A DNA stretch of 64,000 nt, from contig OX388343.1 of NCBI GenBank assembly GCA_947579665.1, positions 87,710,254-87,774,253 on the forward strand. Direction: 5' to 3'. This DNA comes from Sympetrum striolatum. Taxonomy: Eukaryota > Arthropoda > Insecta > Odonata > Libellulidae. The translations under genes and the position numbers were made by a program. Positions 36,276-46,486 of this stretch are shown one piece after another. Position 1 is the first letter of the stretch. Each line of letters begins with the position of its first letter. Below the pieces are notes generated by a model, which worked only from the letters and a program-made list of their open reading frames with translations, was not told where the DNA came from and did not search any database.

Positions 36276-37014
36276 CAGGAACATGAAAACGAAATCCGAT
36301 TCATTTATATTAACTTTTAGAAATGTATTTATCATTCTACTGTCAACAATGAGAACAAGCTAAATGGAAAAGGCGGACAACAAAGTCAACAACGGGAATG
36401 GCGCGAGGATGCGGGCCAATGGAATAACGAGCGAAAGGCAAGCGAAGGCGAAGAGAAAGGACCGGAATGAGGACGAGGGATCGACGGGGCGAAATTAATT
36501 TTTTTTTTGAGAGATTGATCTTGAGTCATCCTCAAAGGGGAAGCCCAACTCAACCGCCAAATTAGTCAAACTTAATCTGAGACGTAATTACCCTTCCTCC
36601 TTCATAAAGTGTCCTTCGACATCGTCTTGAAAAGGGCCCAATTAATGAAACCCCGAGTTCATTAAAAGTTGATAAATATGCCGAAAAGCCAAGGGAGACG
36701 GGTTGAATACATTTCATTCTGCAGACTGGACTGCACATCGAATTGAAGGTGACCCGTATAGCTTTCACGGTGAATTTTGCCGTAAATTATACCGTCCAAT
36801 ACTAATGATAAAGTGATTGAGTTAGCGTATAAAAGATAGCTAAGGTCGATTTCATTAAGGGACGAATATTTACAAATTCTAATTCAATCTCCAATACATT
36901 AAATTGAATTTGAAATACCCTTGAGGAAGATGCGTCAAAGAAAATGTGATTAAACGCTCGTACAGATGCTCGAAGTATATATTGAGATACCAGAAGAATT
37001 CCTACAAGAGTACA

Positions 37015-37015
<1 letters not shown>
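36276..37015. other. Stretch without gene
   Basis: Contains a purine- and CpG-rich block (36380-36500) followed by a T10 run at about 36501. Nothing recognised. Confidence 0.45.

Positions 37016-37047
<32 letters not shown>
37016..37047. repeat. (AT)n microsatellite at left end of the array
   Basis: Uninterrupted AT dinucleotides that run directly into the ACGAGTAAAATG start of the first 1.1-kb unit. Confidence 0.95.
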
Positions 37048-38149
37048 CGAGTAAAATGTAGCTTGCATACTGCAAGCAGATCGACAACACTAATTTCTTG
37101 CCGGCATCATATCGGGACGGCCCTCAATAGAAAATAAAAAGGGATTGAAAAAGTTCTTAAAATTCGCTGCAATTTAATCGTCTGGCATCGAACCTAGGCC
37201 TTCCTGGTGAACGTAATATGCGGCACAACTGAAAATCACCATCTCTTACTATGTGTGAAAATTCAAGCAGAAATATTGGCTCCAACTGCCTCAAACGACG
37301 TCCTACTTTTCAATAATGTAAATGGCTCTCTGGATTCGAACCAAGTAGGATCTAGGAAATCTAAAATATGTTTTTGAAATGTATCTATGTTCTCTATCTA
37401 TATACCTAATTTCATGTTTTAATATTATTGGGAAGGGGTTCAAAAAAATTCCAAAAATCGGATAATTTACTGATTGTAGAGACGCCTGGTGTCGAACCCA
37501 GGAAATATTGTTAGCCCGGAATGCACATTATAACTTATAAGTACTTCATCTTATGTTATGCAAAGTTTGAAGTCGATATCATATCGGGAAGTACCTAAAA
37601 CCTTTTTCCGTTATCTCCATAAGAAATGCATTGAGGAATGTAAATGGCTCTCTGGGATCGAACCAAGGACCATCAGCGAATATGTAAAATTTGATAATGA
37701 AATATATTTATAATCTCCAACTTCATGCCGAATTTCAAGTTTCCATGTCATCGGGAAGTTGTCCAAAAAAAATCTTAAAAATCGCCACAATGTATTTTAA
37801 ACGGCCGATTTTTGCCTTGACCTAGCATCGAACCCAGGATATTTTCCGTAAAACTCATTTATGTTTTCGATAGATCATGACCATATATATCGGCTCCTTG
37901 AGTTTTAAGTCCCTACCTATCCGGCAAGTATTTTTTAAAAATTCCCGAAAATCAACGCAATGCATTTAAATGGGAAAAATCGGGACTTTGGGGCCCTCTG
38001 GAATCGAACCCATGACACTGAGGTTCAAAATCACAATTTTTCTGGTGGTTACACGATATGGCCAATACGTCGTAAAAATTTCAAGCCGATGACGCTTGTG
38101 GTTTAGGCTGTGAATTAGTATCCTATCTATATACCTATCTATCTATTAT
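37047..38149 (+). repeat. B-box higher-order repeat, unit 1
   Basis: Begins ACGAGTAAAATGTA then the palindrome GCTTGCATACTGCAAGC. Six monomers follow, each containing a motif whose minus strand reads GGTTCGANNCC-like (TCGA cores at 37188, 37336, 37492, 37658, 37828, 38004). Spacings are 148, 156, 166, 170 and 176 bp. Monomers share a common body (…AATTTCAAGTTT…ATCGGGAAG…AAAATCGC…CAATGCATTTTAAACGG…), so the unit arose by amplification of one ancestral monomer of about 166 bp. The unit ends in a CTAT-rich microsatellite. No coding potential. Confidence 0.9.
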
Positions 38150-39281
38150 ACGAGTAAAATGTAGCTTGCATACTGCAAGCAGATCGACAACACTCATTTC
38201 ATAACGGCATTATATCGGGACGGTCCCGGAAAGGAAAAAAAGGATTGAAAATATTCTTAAAATTCGCTTCAATTTAATCGTCTGGCATCGAAACCGGGTC
38301 TTTTTGGTGAAATGACTATGCAGCACATCAGAAGATCATCTTCTGTAATTACGTGTGAAAATTCAAGCAGTAATATTGGCTGCAACTGCCTCAAACGAAG
38401 ACATACATTCACGAATGTTAATAGCTCTCTGGATTCGAACCAAGGACGATCTAGGAAATATAAAATATGTTTTCGAAATGTATTTATAAGTTCTATATAT
38501 ATGCCAAATTTCAAGTTTTAATATTGTTGGGAAGGGGTTCAAAATAATTCTTAAAAATCGGATTAGTGGCTGATTGTAGAGACGCCTGGTGTCGAACCCT
38601 GGAAGTATTGGAAGCTGTTAATGCACAAAATGACTTGCTAAGACCTGATCTAATTTCGTAGAAGGTTTGAAGTCGATATCATGCCGGGAAATACCTAAAA
38701 TTTATTTCCGTTATCCCCATAAGAAATGCATTGTGGAATGCAAATGGCCCTCTGGGATCGAACCAAGGACCATAAGCGAATACAAAAAATTTGATTATGA
38801 AATATACTTATGATTTCTAACCCCATGCCAAATTTCAAGTTTCCATGCATTCGGAAAGGGTTCCAAAAAAAATCTTAAAAATCGCCACAATGCATTTTAA
38901 ACGGCCGATTTTTGCCCCGACCTAGCATCGAACCCAGGATATTTTTCGTAAAACTCATTTATGTTTTCGATAGATCATGTTCATATATATAGGCTCCATG
39001 AGTTTTGATTCTCTACCTATCCGGGAAGTATTTTTTAAAAATTCCCGAAAATCACGGCAATGCATTTAAACGGGAAAAATCGGGACTTTGGGGCCCTCTG
39101 GAATCGAACCAATGACACTGAGGTTCAAAATCGCAATTTTTCTGGAGGTTGCACGTTATGGCCAATATGTCGTAAAAATTTCAGGTCAATGACGATTGTG
39201 GTTTAGGCTGTGAATTAGTATCCTATCTATCTATCTAGGTATATACATGAATGAATCCGGAGAAGCATCTATATATCTATT
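38150..39281 (+). repeat. B-box higher-order repeat, unit 2
   Basis: Same start block and palindrome as unit 1. TCGA cores at 38288, 38435, 38592, 38758, 38928 and 39104, spaced 147, 157, 166, 170 and 176 bp, i.e. the same phasing as unit 1 to within one base. Ends with a CTAT run and the spacer GAATGAATCCGGAGAAGC, which unit 1 lacks. Confidence 0.9.
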
Positions 39282-40418
39282 ACGAGTAAAATGTAGCTTG
39301 CATACTGCAAGCAGATCGACAACACTATTTTCATGTCGGCATCATATCGGGACGGCCATCAAAAGAAAAAAATGGATTGAAATTTTTCTTAAAATTCGCT
39401 GAAATTCCATCGTCTGGCATCGAACCCGGGTCGTTACTGTGAACTTACTATGCAGCACAGTAGAACATCACCATCTCCAACTATGTGTGAAAATTCAAGC
39501 AGTAATATGGGCTACAACTGCCTCAAAAGTCGTTCTAATTTTCACGAATTTAAATGGCTCTCTGGATTCGAACCAAGGACGATTTTGGAAATCTAAAAAA
39601 GGTTTCTGAAAGTTATTTATGATTTCTATCTATATGCCGAATTTGAAGTTTCTTTATTATTGGAAAAGGTTTCAAAATAATTCCTAAAAATTGGATTAAC
39701 TTCTGATTGCAGAGACGCCTGGTGTCGAACCCAGGACATATTTTTAGCTGTCAATGCACAGTATGATTTATTAGGACTTCATCTTATTTCATACAAAGTT
39801 TGAAGTCGATATCCTGCCGGGAAGTACCTAAAACATGTTTCTTTTATCTCCATAAGAAATGCATTGAGGAATGTAAATGGCTCTCTGGGATCGAACCAAG
39901 GACCATCAGCGAATTCATAAAATTTGTTTATTAAATATATTTATGATATCTAAACCCATGCCGAATTTCAAGTTTCCATGCCATCGGGAAAGGGTCCAAA
40001 AAAAATCTTAAAAATCGACACAATGCATTTTAAACGGCCGATTTTTGCCTCGACCTAGCTTCGAACCCAGGATATTTTCCGTAAAACTCATTTATGTTTT
40101 CGATAGATCATGTTCATATATATAGGCTCCTTGAGTTTTGATTCTCTACCTATCCGGGAAGTATTTTTTTTTAATTCCCGAATATCAAAGCAATGCATTT
40201 AAACGGGAAAAGTCGGGACTTTGAGGCCCTCTGGAATCGAACCCATGACACTGAGGTTTAAAATCGCAATTTTTCTGGGGGTTTCACGTTATGGCCAATA
40301 TGTCATAAAATTTTCAAGTCAATCACGCTTGTGGTTTAGCCTGTGAATTTGTATCCTATCTATATACCTATATAGCTATATATATGAATGAATCCGGAGA
40401 AGCATCTATATATCTATT
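39282..40418 (+). repeat. B-box higher-order repeat, unit 3
   Basis: TCGA cores at 39420, 39568, 39725, 39891, 40061 and 40237 (148, 157, 166, 170, 176 bp). Carries the GAATGAATCCGGAGAAGC spacer at its right end. The 1137-bp length differs from units 1 and 2 mainly by the microsatellite and spacer. Confidence 0.9.
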
Positions 40419-41587
40419 ACGAGTAAAATGTAGCTTGCATACTGCAAGCAGATCGACAACACTAATTTCATGTCGGCATCATATCGGGAAGGCCGTTAAA
40501 AGAAAAAAAAATGGATTGAAAATATTCTGATTATTCGCTGCAATTTATTCGTCCGGCATCGAACCCGGGTCTTCCTGGTGATACATACTATGCAGCACAA
40601 TAGAAGATCACCATCTCTAACTATCTGTGAAAATTCAAGCAGAAATATTATCTGCAACTGCCTCAAACGACGTCCTACTTTTCCCTTATATTTCTTATGA
40701 GAGAAATGTTTATGTGCTCTGGCATCGAACCCAGGAATAGTTTGGTCTTATAAAAATTATTTTCTTAATTCAATTTTAACCATACATCTTCCAGCCAAGC
40801 ACGAACTTCCTATCATTTCGGTAAGTGCATCAAAAAAATTATGAAATACTAACCCAATGTATTTTAAACGGGAGACATATTTACCGCCCGGCATCGAACC
40901 CGGGTCTTTCTGGTGAAATTACCTATGCGACATAATAGAAGATATCAATCTTTAACTATGTGCGAAAATTCAAGCAGATATATTGGCTGCAACTGCCTCA
41001 ATCGAAGTCTTACTTTTCCCTTATATTCCTTATGAGAGAAACGTTATTGTGCTCTGGCATCGAACCCAGGAATAGTACGGTCTTATGAAAATTTTTTTCT
41101 TAAACCAATTCTTACCTTACACTTTCCGGCTAAGCACGAACTTCCTATTATTTCGTGAAGTGCATAAAAAAAAATAATGAAAAACTGCTCCCATGTATTT
41201 TAAAGGGCAGATCTTTGCATCGTCCTAGAATCGAACCCAGGATATTTTTTGTGAAAGTCATTAATGTTTTCGAAAGTCCAAGACCATAAATATAGGCACC
41301 TTGAGTTTTATTTCTCTACCTATCCGGAAAGTATTTTTTTTTAATTCCCGAAAATCACGGCAATGCATTTAAACGGGAAAAATCGGGACTTTGGGGCCCT
41401 CTGGAATCGAACCCATGACACTGAGGATCAAAAACGCTTTTTTCCTGGGGGTTTCACGTTATGGTCAATACGTCATAAAAATTTCAAGGCAATGACCCTT
41501 GTAGTTTAGCCTGTGAATTTGTATCCTATCTATATAGCTATATAGCTATATAGCTATATATATGAATGAATCCGGAGAAGCATCTAT
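40419..41587 (+). repeat. B-box higher-order repeat, unit 4 (rearranged)
   Basis: Starts like the others but its inner monomers differ. TCGA cores are at 40559, 40725, 40894, 41060, 41231 and 41407 (166, 169, 166, 171, 176 bp). The first two monomers are repeated at a 335-bp offset: a GGCATCGAACCCGGGTCTT monomer at 40555 and 40890 and a GTGCTCTGGCATCGAACCCA monomer at 40715 and 41050. The third and fourth monomer types of units 1-3 are absent, the last two are retained. A local two-monomer duplication or replacement therefore kept the monomer count at six. A (TATAGCTA)n run and the spacer close it. Confidence 0.85.
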
Positions 41588-41622
41588 CTATTATATATAG
41601 ATGCTTCTCCGGATTCATTCAT
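41562..41622. repeat. Perfect 26-bp inverted repeat at the turning point of the array
   Basis: Arms 41562-41587 and 41597-41622 are exact reverse complements separated by nine bases. Each arm contains the GAATGAATCCGGAGAAGC spacer. Units left of it lie on the plus strand, units right of it on the minus strand, so this is the hinge of the large inverted structure. Confidence 0.95.
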
Positions 41623-41639
41623 GTATCCATATATATATA

Positions 41640-42472
41640 TATAATATAAAGAAAACCATAAAGACATCTATGAATATAATCCTTGGTTCGATGCTAGATC
41701 GGGGCAAAAATCGGCCGTTTAAAATGCATTGTGGCGATTTTTAAGATTTTCTTTGGACCCTTTTCCGATGGCATAGAAACTTGAAATTCGGTATGAGGTT
41801 AGATACCATAAAAATATATCATTATCGAATTTTAAATATTCGCTGATGGTCCTTGGTTCGATCCCAGAGGGACATTTAAATTCCTCAATGCATTTCTTAC
41901 GGAGATAACGGAAACAAATTTTAGGTACTTCCCGGCATGCTATCAACTTCAAACTTTGCATGATAAAAGAGCAAGACTTAACAAATCAAACTATGCATTC
42001 ACAGCTATCAATGTGTCCTGGGTTCGACACCAGGTGTCTCTGCAATCAGAAGTTGATCCGATTTTTAGGAATTATTTTGAAACCTTTGCCAAAAATATAG
42101 AAACATGAAATTTGGCATATAGATTGAGATGATTAATAACTTTCAGAAACATATTTTTAATTTCCATGATCGTCCTTGGTTCGAGTCCCGAGAGCCATTT
42201 ACATTCGTGAACATTAGAGCGTTTTTTGAGGCAGTTGTAGCCAATATCTCTGCTTGAATTTTCACACATAGTTAGAAATGGTGATATTCTATTGTGTTTC
42301 ATAGTAGTTTTACCAGTAAGACCGGGGTTCGATGCCAGATGATGAAATTTCAGCGAATTTTAAGAAAAAATTAAATCCTTTTATTTTTCTTATGAGGACC
42401 GTTTCGATGTGATGCCGATATGAAATTAGTATTGCCGAGCTGCTTGCAGTATGCAAGCAACATTTTACTCGT
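41640..42472 (-). repeat. B-box higher-order repeat, unit 5 (inverted, truncated)
   Basis: Reverse-oriented unit with five TCGA cores (41688, 41868, 42024, 42181, 42329), now reading GGTTCGA on the plus strand. The sixth monomer and its microsatellite are missing next to the hinge. It ends with the complement of the palindrome and of ACGAGTAAAATG (42440-42472). A variant base next to the palindrome (…GCAAGCAACATT) distinguishes it, with unit 6, from units 1-4. Confidence 0.88.
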
Positions 42473-42517
42473 AATAGATATAGATGCTTCTCCGGATTCA
42501 TTCATGGATATACCTAT

Positions 42518-42553
<36 letters not shown>

Positions 42554-43628
42554 GATACTAATTCACAGCCTAAACCACAAGCGTCATTGACTTTAAATTT
42601 TTACGACGTATTGGCCATAACGTGTAACCGCCATAAAAATTGCGATTTTGATCCTCAGTGTCATGGGTTCGATTCCAGAGGGCCCCAAAGTCACGATTTT
42701 CTCCATAAGAATACATGGCGGGGATTTTCGAAAATTTTTTTGAGGTACTTCCCGGAGAGAGAAAGAGTTGAAACTCGAGGGATCGCTAGAAGCAGTGCGT
42801 ATCCAACAAAAATCAGAAAAAAATCTTAGAATATAGTCTACGGTTCGATGCTAGGTCGGGGCAAAAATCGGCCGTTTAAAATGCATTGCGGCGATTTTGA
42901 AGATTTTTTTTGGATCCTTTCCCGATAACATGGATATTCGAAACTTGGTACATGGATAGATATCATCAATATACTTCATAATCAAATTTTACGTGTTCGC
43001 TGATTATCCTTGGTTCGATCCCAGAGGGCCATTTGCACTTCTCAATGCATTTCTTACGGAGATAACGGAAACAAAATTTAGGTACTTTCCGGCATGCTAT
43101 CAACTTCAAACTTTGCATGATACAAAAACAAGTCTTTAAAAATCAAACTGTGCATTCACAGTTTGCAATACGTCCTGGGTTCGACACCAGGTGTCTCTGA
43201 AATCAGAAGTTGATCCGATTTTTAGGAATTATTTTGAAACCTTTCACAATAAAATAGAAACTTGAAATTTGGCATATAGATAGAGATCATAAATAACTTT
43301 CAGAAACATGTTTTTGATTTCCACGATCGTCCTTGGTTCGAGTCCCGAAAGGCATTAACATTCGTGAAAATTAGATCGTTTTTTGAGGCAGTTATAGCCA
43401 ATATTTCTGCTTGAATTTTCACACATAATTAGATATGGTGATCTTCTATTGTGTTTCATAGTAGGTTTACCAGTAAGACCCGGGTTCGATGCTAGACGAT
43501 GAAATTTCTGCGAATTTTAAGAAAAATTTAAATCCTTTTTTTTTCTTTTGAGGACCGTCCCGATATGATGCCGAAAAGAAATTAGTATGGCCGATCTGCT
43601 TGCAGTATGCAAGCAACATTTTACTCGT
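42473..43628 (-). repeat. B-box higher-order repeat, unit 6 (inverted)
   Basis: Reverse-oriented, with TCGA cores at 42669, 42845, 43015, 43191, 43338 and 43496, giving spacings 176, 170, 176, 147 and 158 bp, nearly a mirror of units 1-3. The sequence near 42720-42830 is disturbed (a segment around GAGAGAGAAAGAGTTGAAAC does not fit the other units). Its outer end is the complement of unit 1's start, so the outer ends of the array are inverted repeats. Confidence 0.88.
42519..42553. repeat. (GATA)n microsatellite
   Basis: Uninterrupted GATA repeats between units 5 and 6, the complement of the CTAT runs that separate the plus-strand units. Confidence 0.95.
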
Positions 43629-43659
43629 ATATATTTATGAATGAATCCGGAGAAGCATC

Positions 43660-43660
<1 letters not shown>
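43629..43660 (+). repeat. Spacer copy in reversed orientation at right end
   Basis: GAATGAATCCGGAGAAGC lies here on the plus strand although the adjoining unit is on the minus strand; everywhere else spacer and unit have a fixed relative orientation. The spacer has been flipped at this end. Confidence 0.8.

Positions 43661-43754
<94 letters not shown>
43661..43754. repeat. (AT)n microsatellite at right end of the array
   Basis: About 90 bp of AT dinucleotides, mirroring the (AT)n at the left end (37016-37047). Confidence 0.95.
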
Positions 43755-43758
<4 letters not shown>

Positions 43759-43835
43759 ATTATATTTTAGGAATGTCTGGCAGTCAACTAGACAAAAATA
43801 ATTATTTCGTAGAAAATTTCTTGCAGGAAAATAAC

Positions 43836-43908
43836 ATTATTATTATTATTATTAGGGGTCTTTATTAGGCGAGATTGAGACTAAAAAGTCTCCTCTTCCA
43901 TCTAACCT
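43836..43908 (-). mobile_element. SINE/LINE 3' tail, TTA-family copy C
   Basis: On the minus strand AGGTTAGATGGAAGAGGAGA, TTAGTCTCAATCTCGCC, TAATAAAGACC, then an (ATA/AAT)n tail. Close to copies A and B. Confidence 0.65.
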
Positions 43909-45510
43909 GTAATTATAAAATACTATATGCCAGTTGGTTTATTGGCAACAATTTTTTTAACCCTCACAAAGAATATCTAGTATACTTTGAGTCTACTTTA
44001 ATGAACTCTTATGTACAAGTTCTACTTGCTTGTGCTTTTCTTGATTTTTATGACATGCCACCATTTCAATAAAGATATTACTTATATACGTATTTGAATT
44101 TGTAATTCTTATTTCTAATTTCTTATTGGCTCTAATTTTAATTAAAAATAGTAATCAAGGTTAATTAATATCCCAAAAAGAGTATCCAGAATTTTTATAT
44201 GCTAATACAAATTATAACAATAAAGAATTCATTCCTCATATTTATTTGAATGAAAACTACGAAACGTAGATAAAGACGGATATTATCGCCAAAACAAAAT
44301 ATTTCAGCATGAGAGAAATTTCATATCTCGTTTGTTTTGAATGAAAGGCCGACATTGAGTCGATATAAGTTCGCTTAGATGTGAATTTTCAAGAGCATAA
44401 TCGAGATGGATACAGAATGACATTCTGCCTGTGATTAAAATCAGTTTTAAGCCACGAGATAAAAGTAACAGCTATTACATTTTCGCAAACAAAAGGCCAA
44501 TCGGCTTTTATGGATGCTTAACATGTACAATGAGATAGATAAAGGGAGATCAAAAGCACTGACCGGATATAAAACCTATTAGCGACGCAGCACGTGGAAG
44601 ACATGAAACGTCAACGGGGACTGCGTGTTTGGACATGAGAGGAATTTCCCATCTCTGTATAGGTATGTGCTCATATAGATATAAAACTATAAATGTCTAA
44701 AGTTACAGTTGATCCCATTCCCGTATAATTAACTTCAACTAATAAGATGAACAATGCAAAATCTAAGATCTCGAATTCTTTTACATTTGTCAAATTAATC
44801 ATGAATTTTAAACATAATAAAACATATATTTCAGGTGAATATATTTGATTCAGTAGTTTTAAGGGGTAAAAAATACGAGGTATCTAATTTGGACAATCAT
44901 AAAAATATTCAAAACAATTTAAAAATCATGTTGTTCCAAGGTAGCTAGTGCCCAAGAAGACAATTGACCAATTGAGAGATTTATCTTTATAAGATATCTC
45001 TCTCTGTAAGATATAATGATATTTTATTATTCTAATGTAAACATAGTCATCGTAATCCAATTAACAAAATATATTTCGTCAATATCATCAAAATAACGGG
45101 TAAAATATACAAAAATGAAAATAAAAATGTATATTTATTTAAAATAGATATAAATAAGCAAGCGAGGGATACATTTTCAAATGAATTTTTAAAATCGGCT
45201 GCTTACTCCTTTTGTAGTAAGGCGTTAAAATAGCATCCCTAGAAATTCAGCAGATATTTATACATAATTTTCTACATAAATTATAATTTAGGAATAGCTC
45301 AGTCAGAAATGCTAAATTCTGGTCAGAAGGGTGCCATATATGATAAATAAAGTATCTAAGAAAATAACTATATAACCATAACTTAAATGATAAGAAGAAT
45401 GTGAAACTGCGTGATAGAAAATAACATTTATTGATTACTAACAGTATATAAAAAAAATTTTTAAAAACATTTTCACCCAAAATATAAATTTTTTTCTACA
45501 TCCATGCATT
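43909..45510. other. AT-rich stretch, no gene seen
   Basis: No recognised element; the longest frame is 77 codons (45247-45480, minus), Phe/Leu-rich. Confidence 0.5.
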
Positions 45511-46486
45511 TGGCCATCTCTCCCGAGTGTCTGGGTGAGTGAAACGAAATTGTTAAATTTAACTTGAAATTAGGAATTAACTAAATGTTTAAGTTAACTT
45601 TAAAACCAGTTTAGAAGCTTCATTTGCAAAAATTTAGCCAAAAATTGTAGTACATTTATAGAACAATATCCATTTCAAATTATAATGAAATTAGTAATTG
45701 GTATGAATGGGGGCTAGTATTAACACAAAATATTGTCGTTTTAACCGAAAAAAATATGAAAATTTTGATGTTTTTGTCGAAATTTCGAAACCTCCAGGAA
45801 AATCTCACAGGAGATATTTTTTGATTTCGAAAAGAATGTAAATTGAAAATGTCCATGCGGATGGGCCACTTTTTCCGGGTATTACATTTCAATTTTTAAA
45901 AAATAGTGGCAAAACGCTCCACCGTAGTGCTTACCAAACAATACCTCAATTTATGATCGTGCATAAAATGCATTCGACTGGGGATTTAAATTTGAATTGA
46001 AATTTAAATGTAGATTACAAACGTTTTCTTGAAAAAAGCCTTAATCAGTATCACCTTAAAGTTAAATTGATACTAATACCTAACATATACCTAAAGATAG
46101 CACTGAGGCATCTATCCCGAGAAGAGGGCCATCCTTTCAGTACCCGGGAGATGCCCTTACAGACAGTGGGGCTACACTTTGTCCAAGATGGCCAGTCACT
46201 GCACTTAGATGTTAGATGAACCAATAGCTACGAGATTTCGCCCTTTAATTCAAAATACTCAAACATTTAAACAGATGCCAACCAGAAATATTATACTCTA
46301 TCTTATAAGAGGGCGGAAAAAAAACAGTACCTACTTTAAATGATGCTATAAAACTACGTTAAAAGAATTAATCGCTGTGAAACTCTTGCATATAGACAGG
46401 TGCCTTCCAATTGACTGACGCACACCGTCAGTAGAGCAATCTTGTGGTTTTCCTTAAACTTACTACGACTGGGGCATCTCTCCCGG
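45511..46486. repeat. Region with four copies of a GGCATCTCTCCCGG-like motif
   Basis: GGCCATCTCTCCCGA (45512-45526), GGCATCTATCCCGA (46107-46120) and GGGGCATCTCTCCCGG (46471-46486) are direct copies; CGGGAGATGCC (46145-46155) is inverted, so 46107-46155 forms a foldback. The motif is GC-rich in an AT-rich setting. Such a motif often marks the end of a DNA transposon, but I could not define element borders. A palindrome GTCAAACGTTTGAC lies just after the last copy (46507-46520), between two CGTTATTACG blocks. Confidence 0.5.

Noticed and set aside
23130..37500. Shared block AGACGCCTGGTGT between the LINE 3' end (23.17 kb) and satellite monomer 3 (37.48 kb)
   Set aside because: Only 13 bases match and the flanks differ; probably coincidence.
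37047..43628. CRISPR array
   Set aside because: Monomers of 148-176 bp that are related along their whole length, with no short identical repeats alternating with unique spacers, and the window is eukaryotic.
41719..43868. Frames containing a recurring SGIEPRT-like peptide in the array
   Set aside because: The peptide is the translation of the repeated B-box motif on one strand; frames are short and broken by stops, so it is a repeat shadow.
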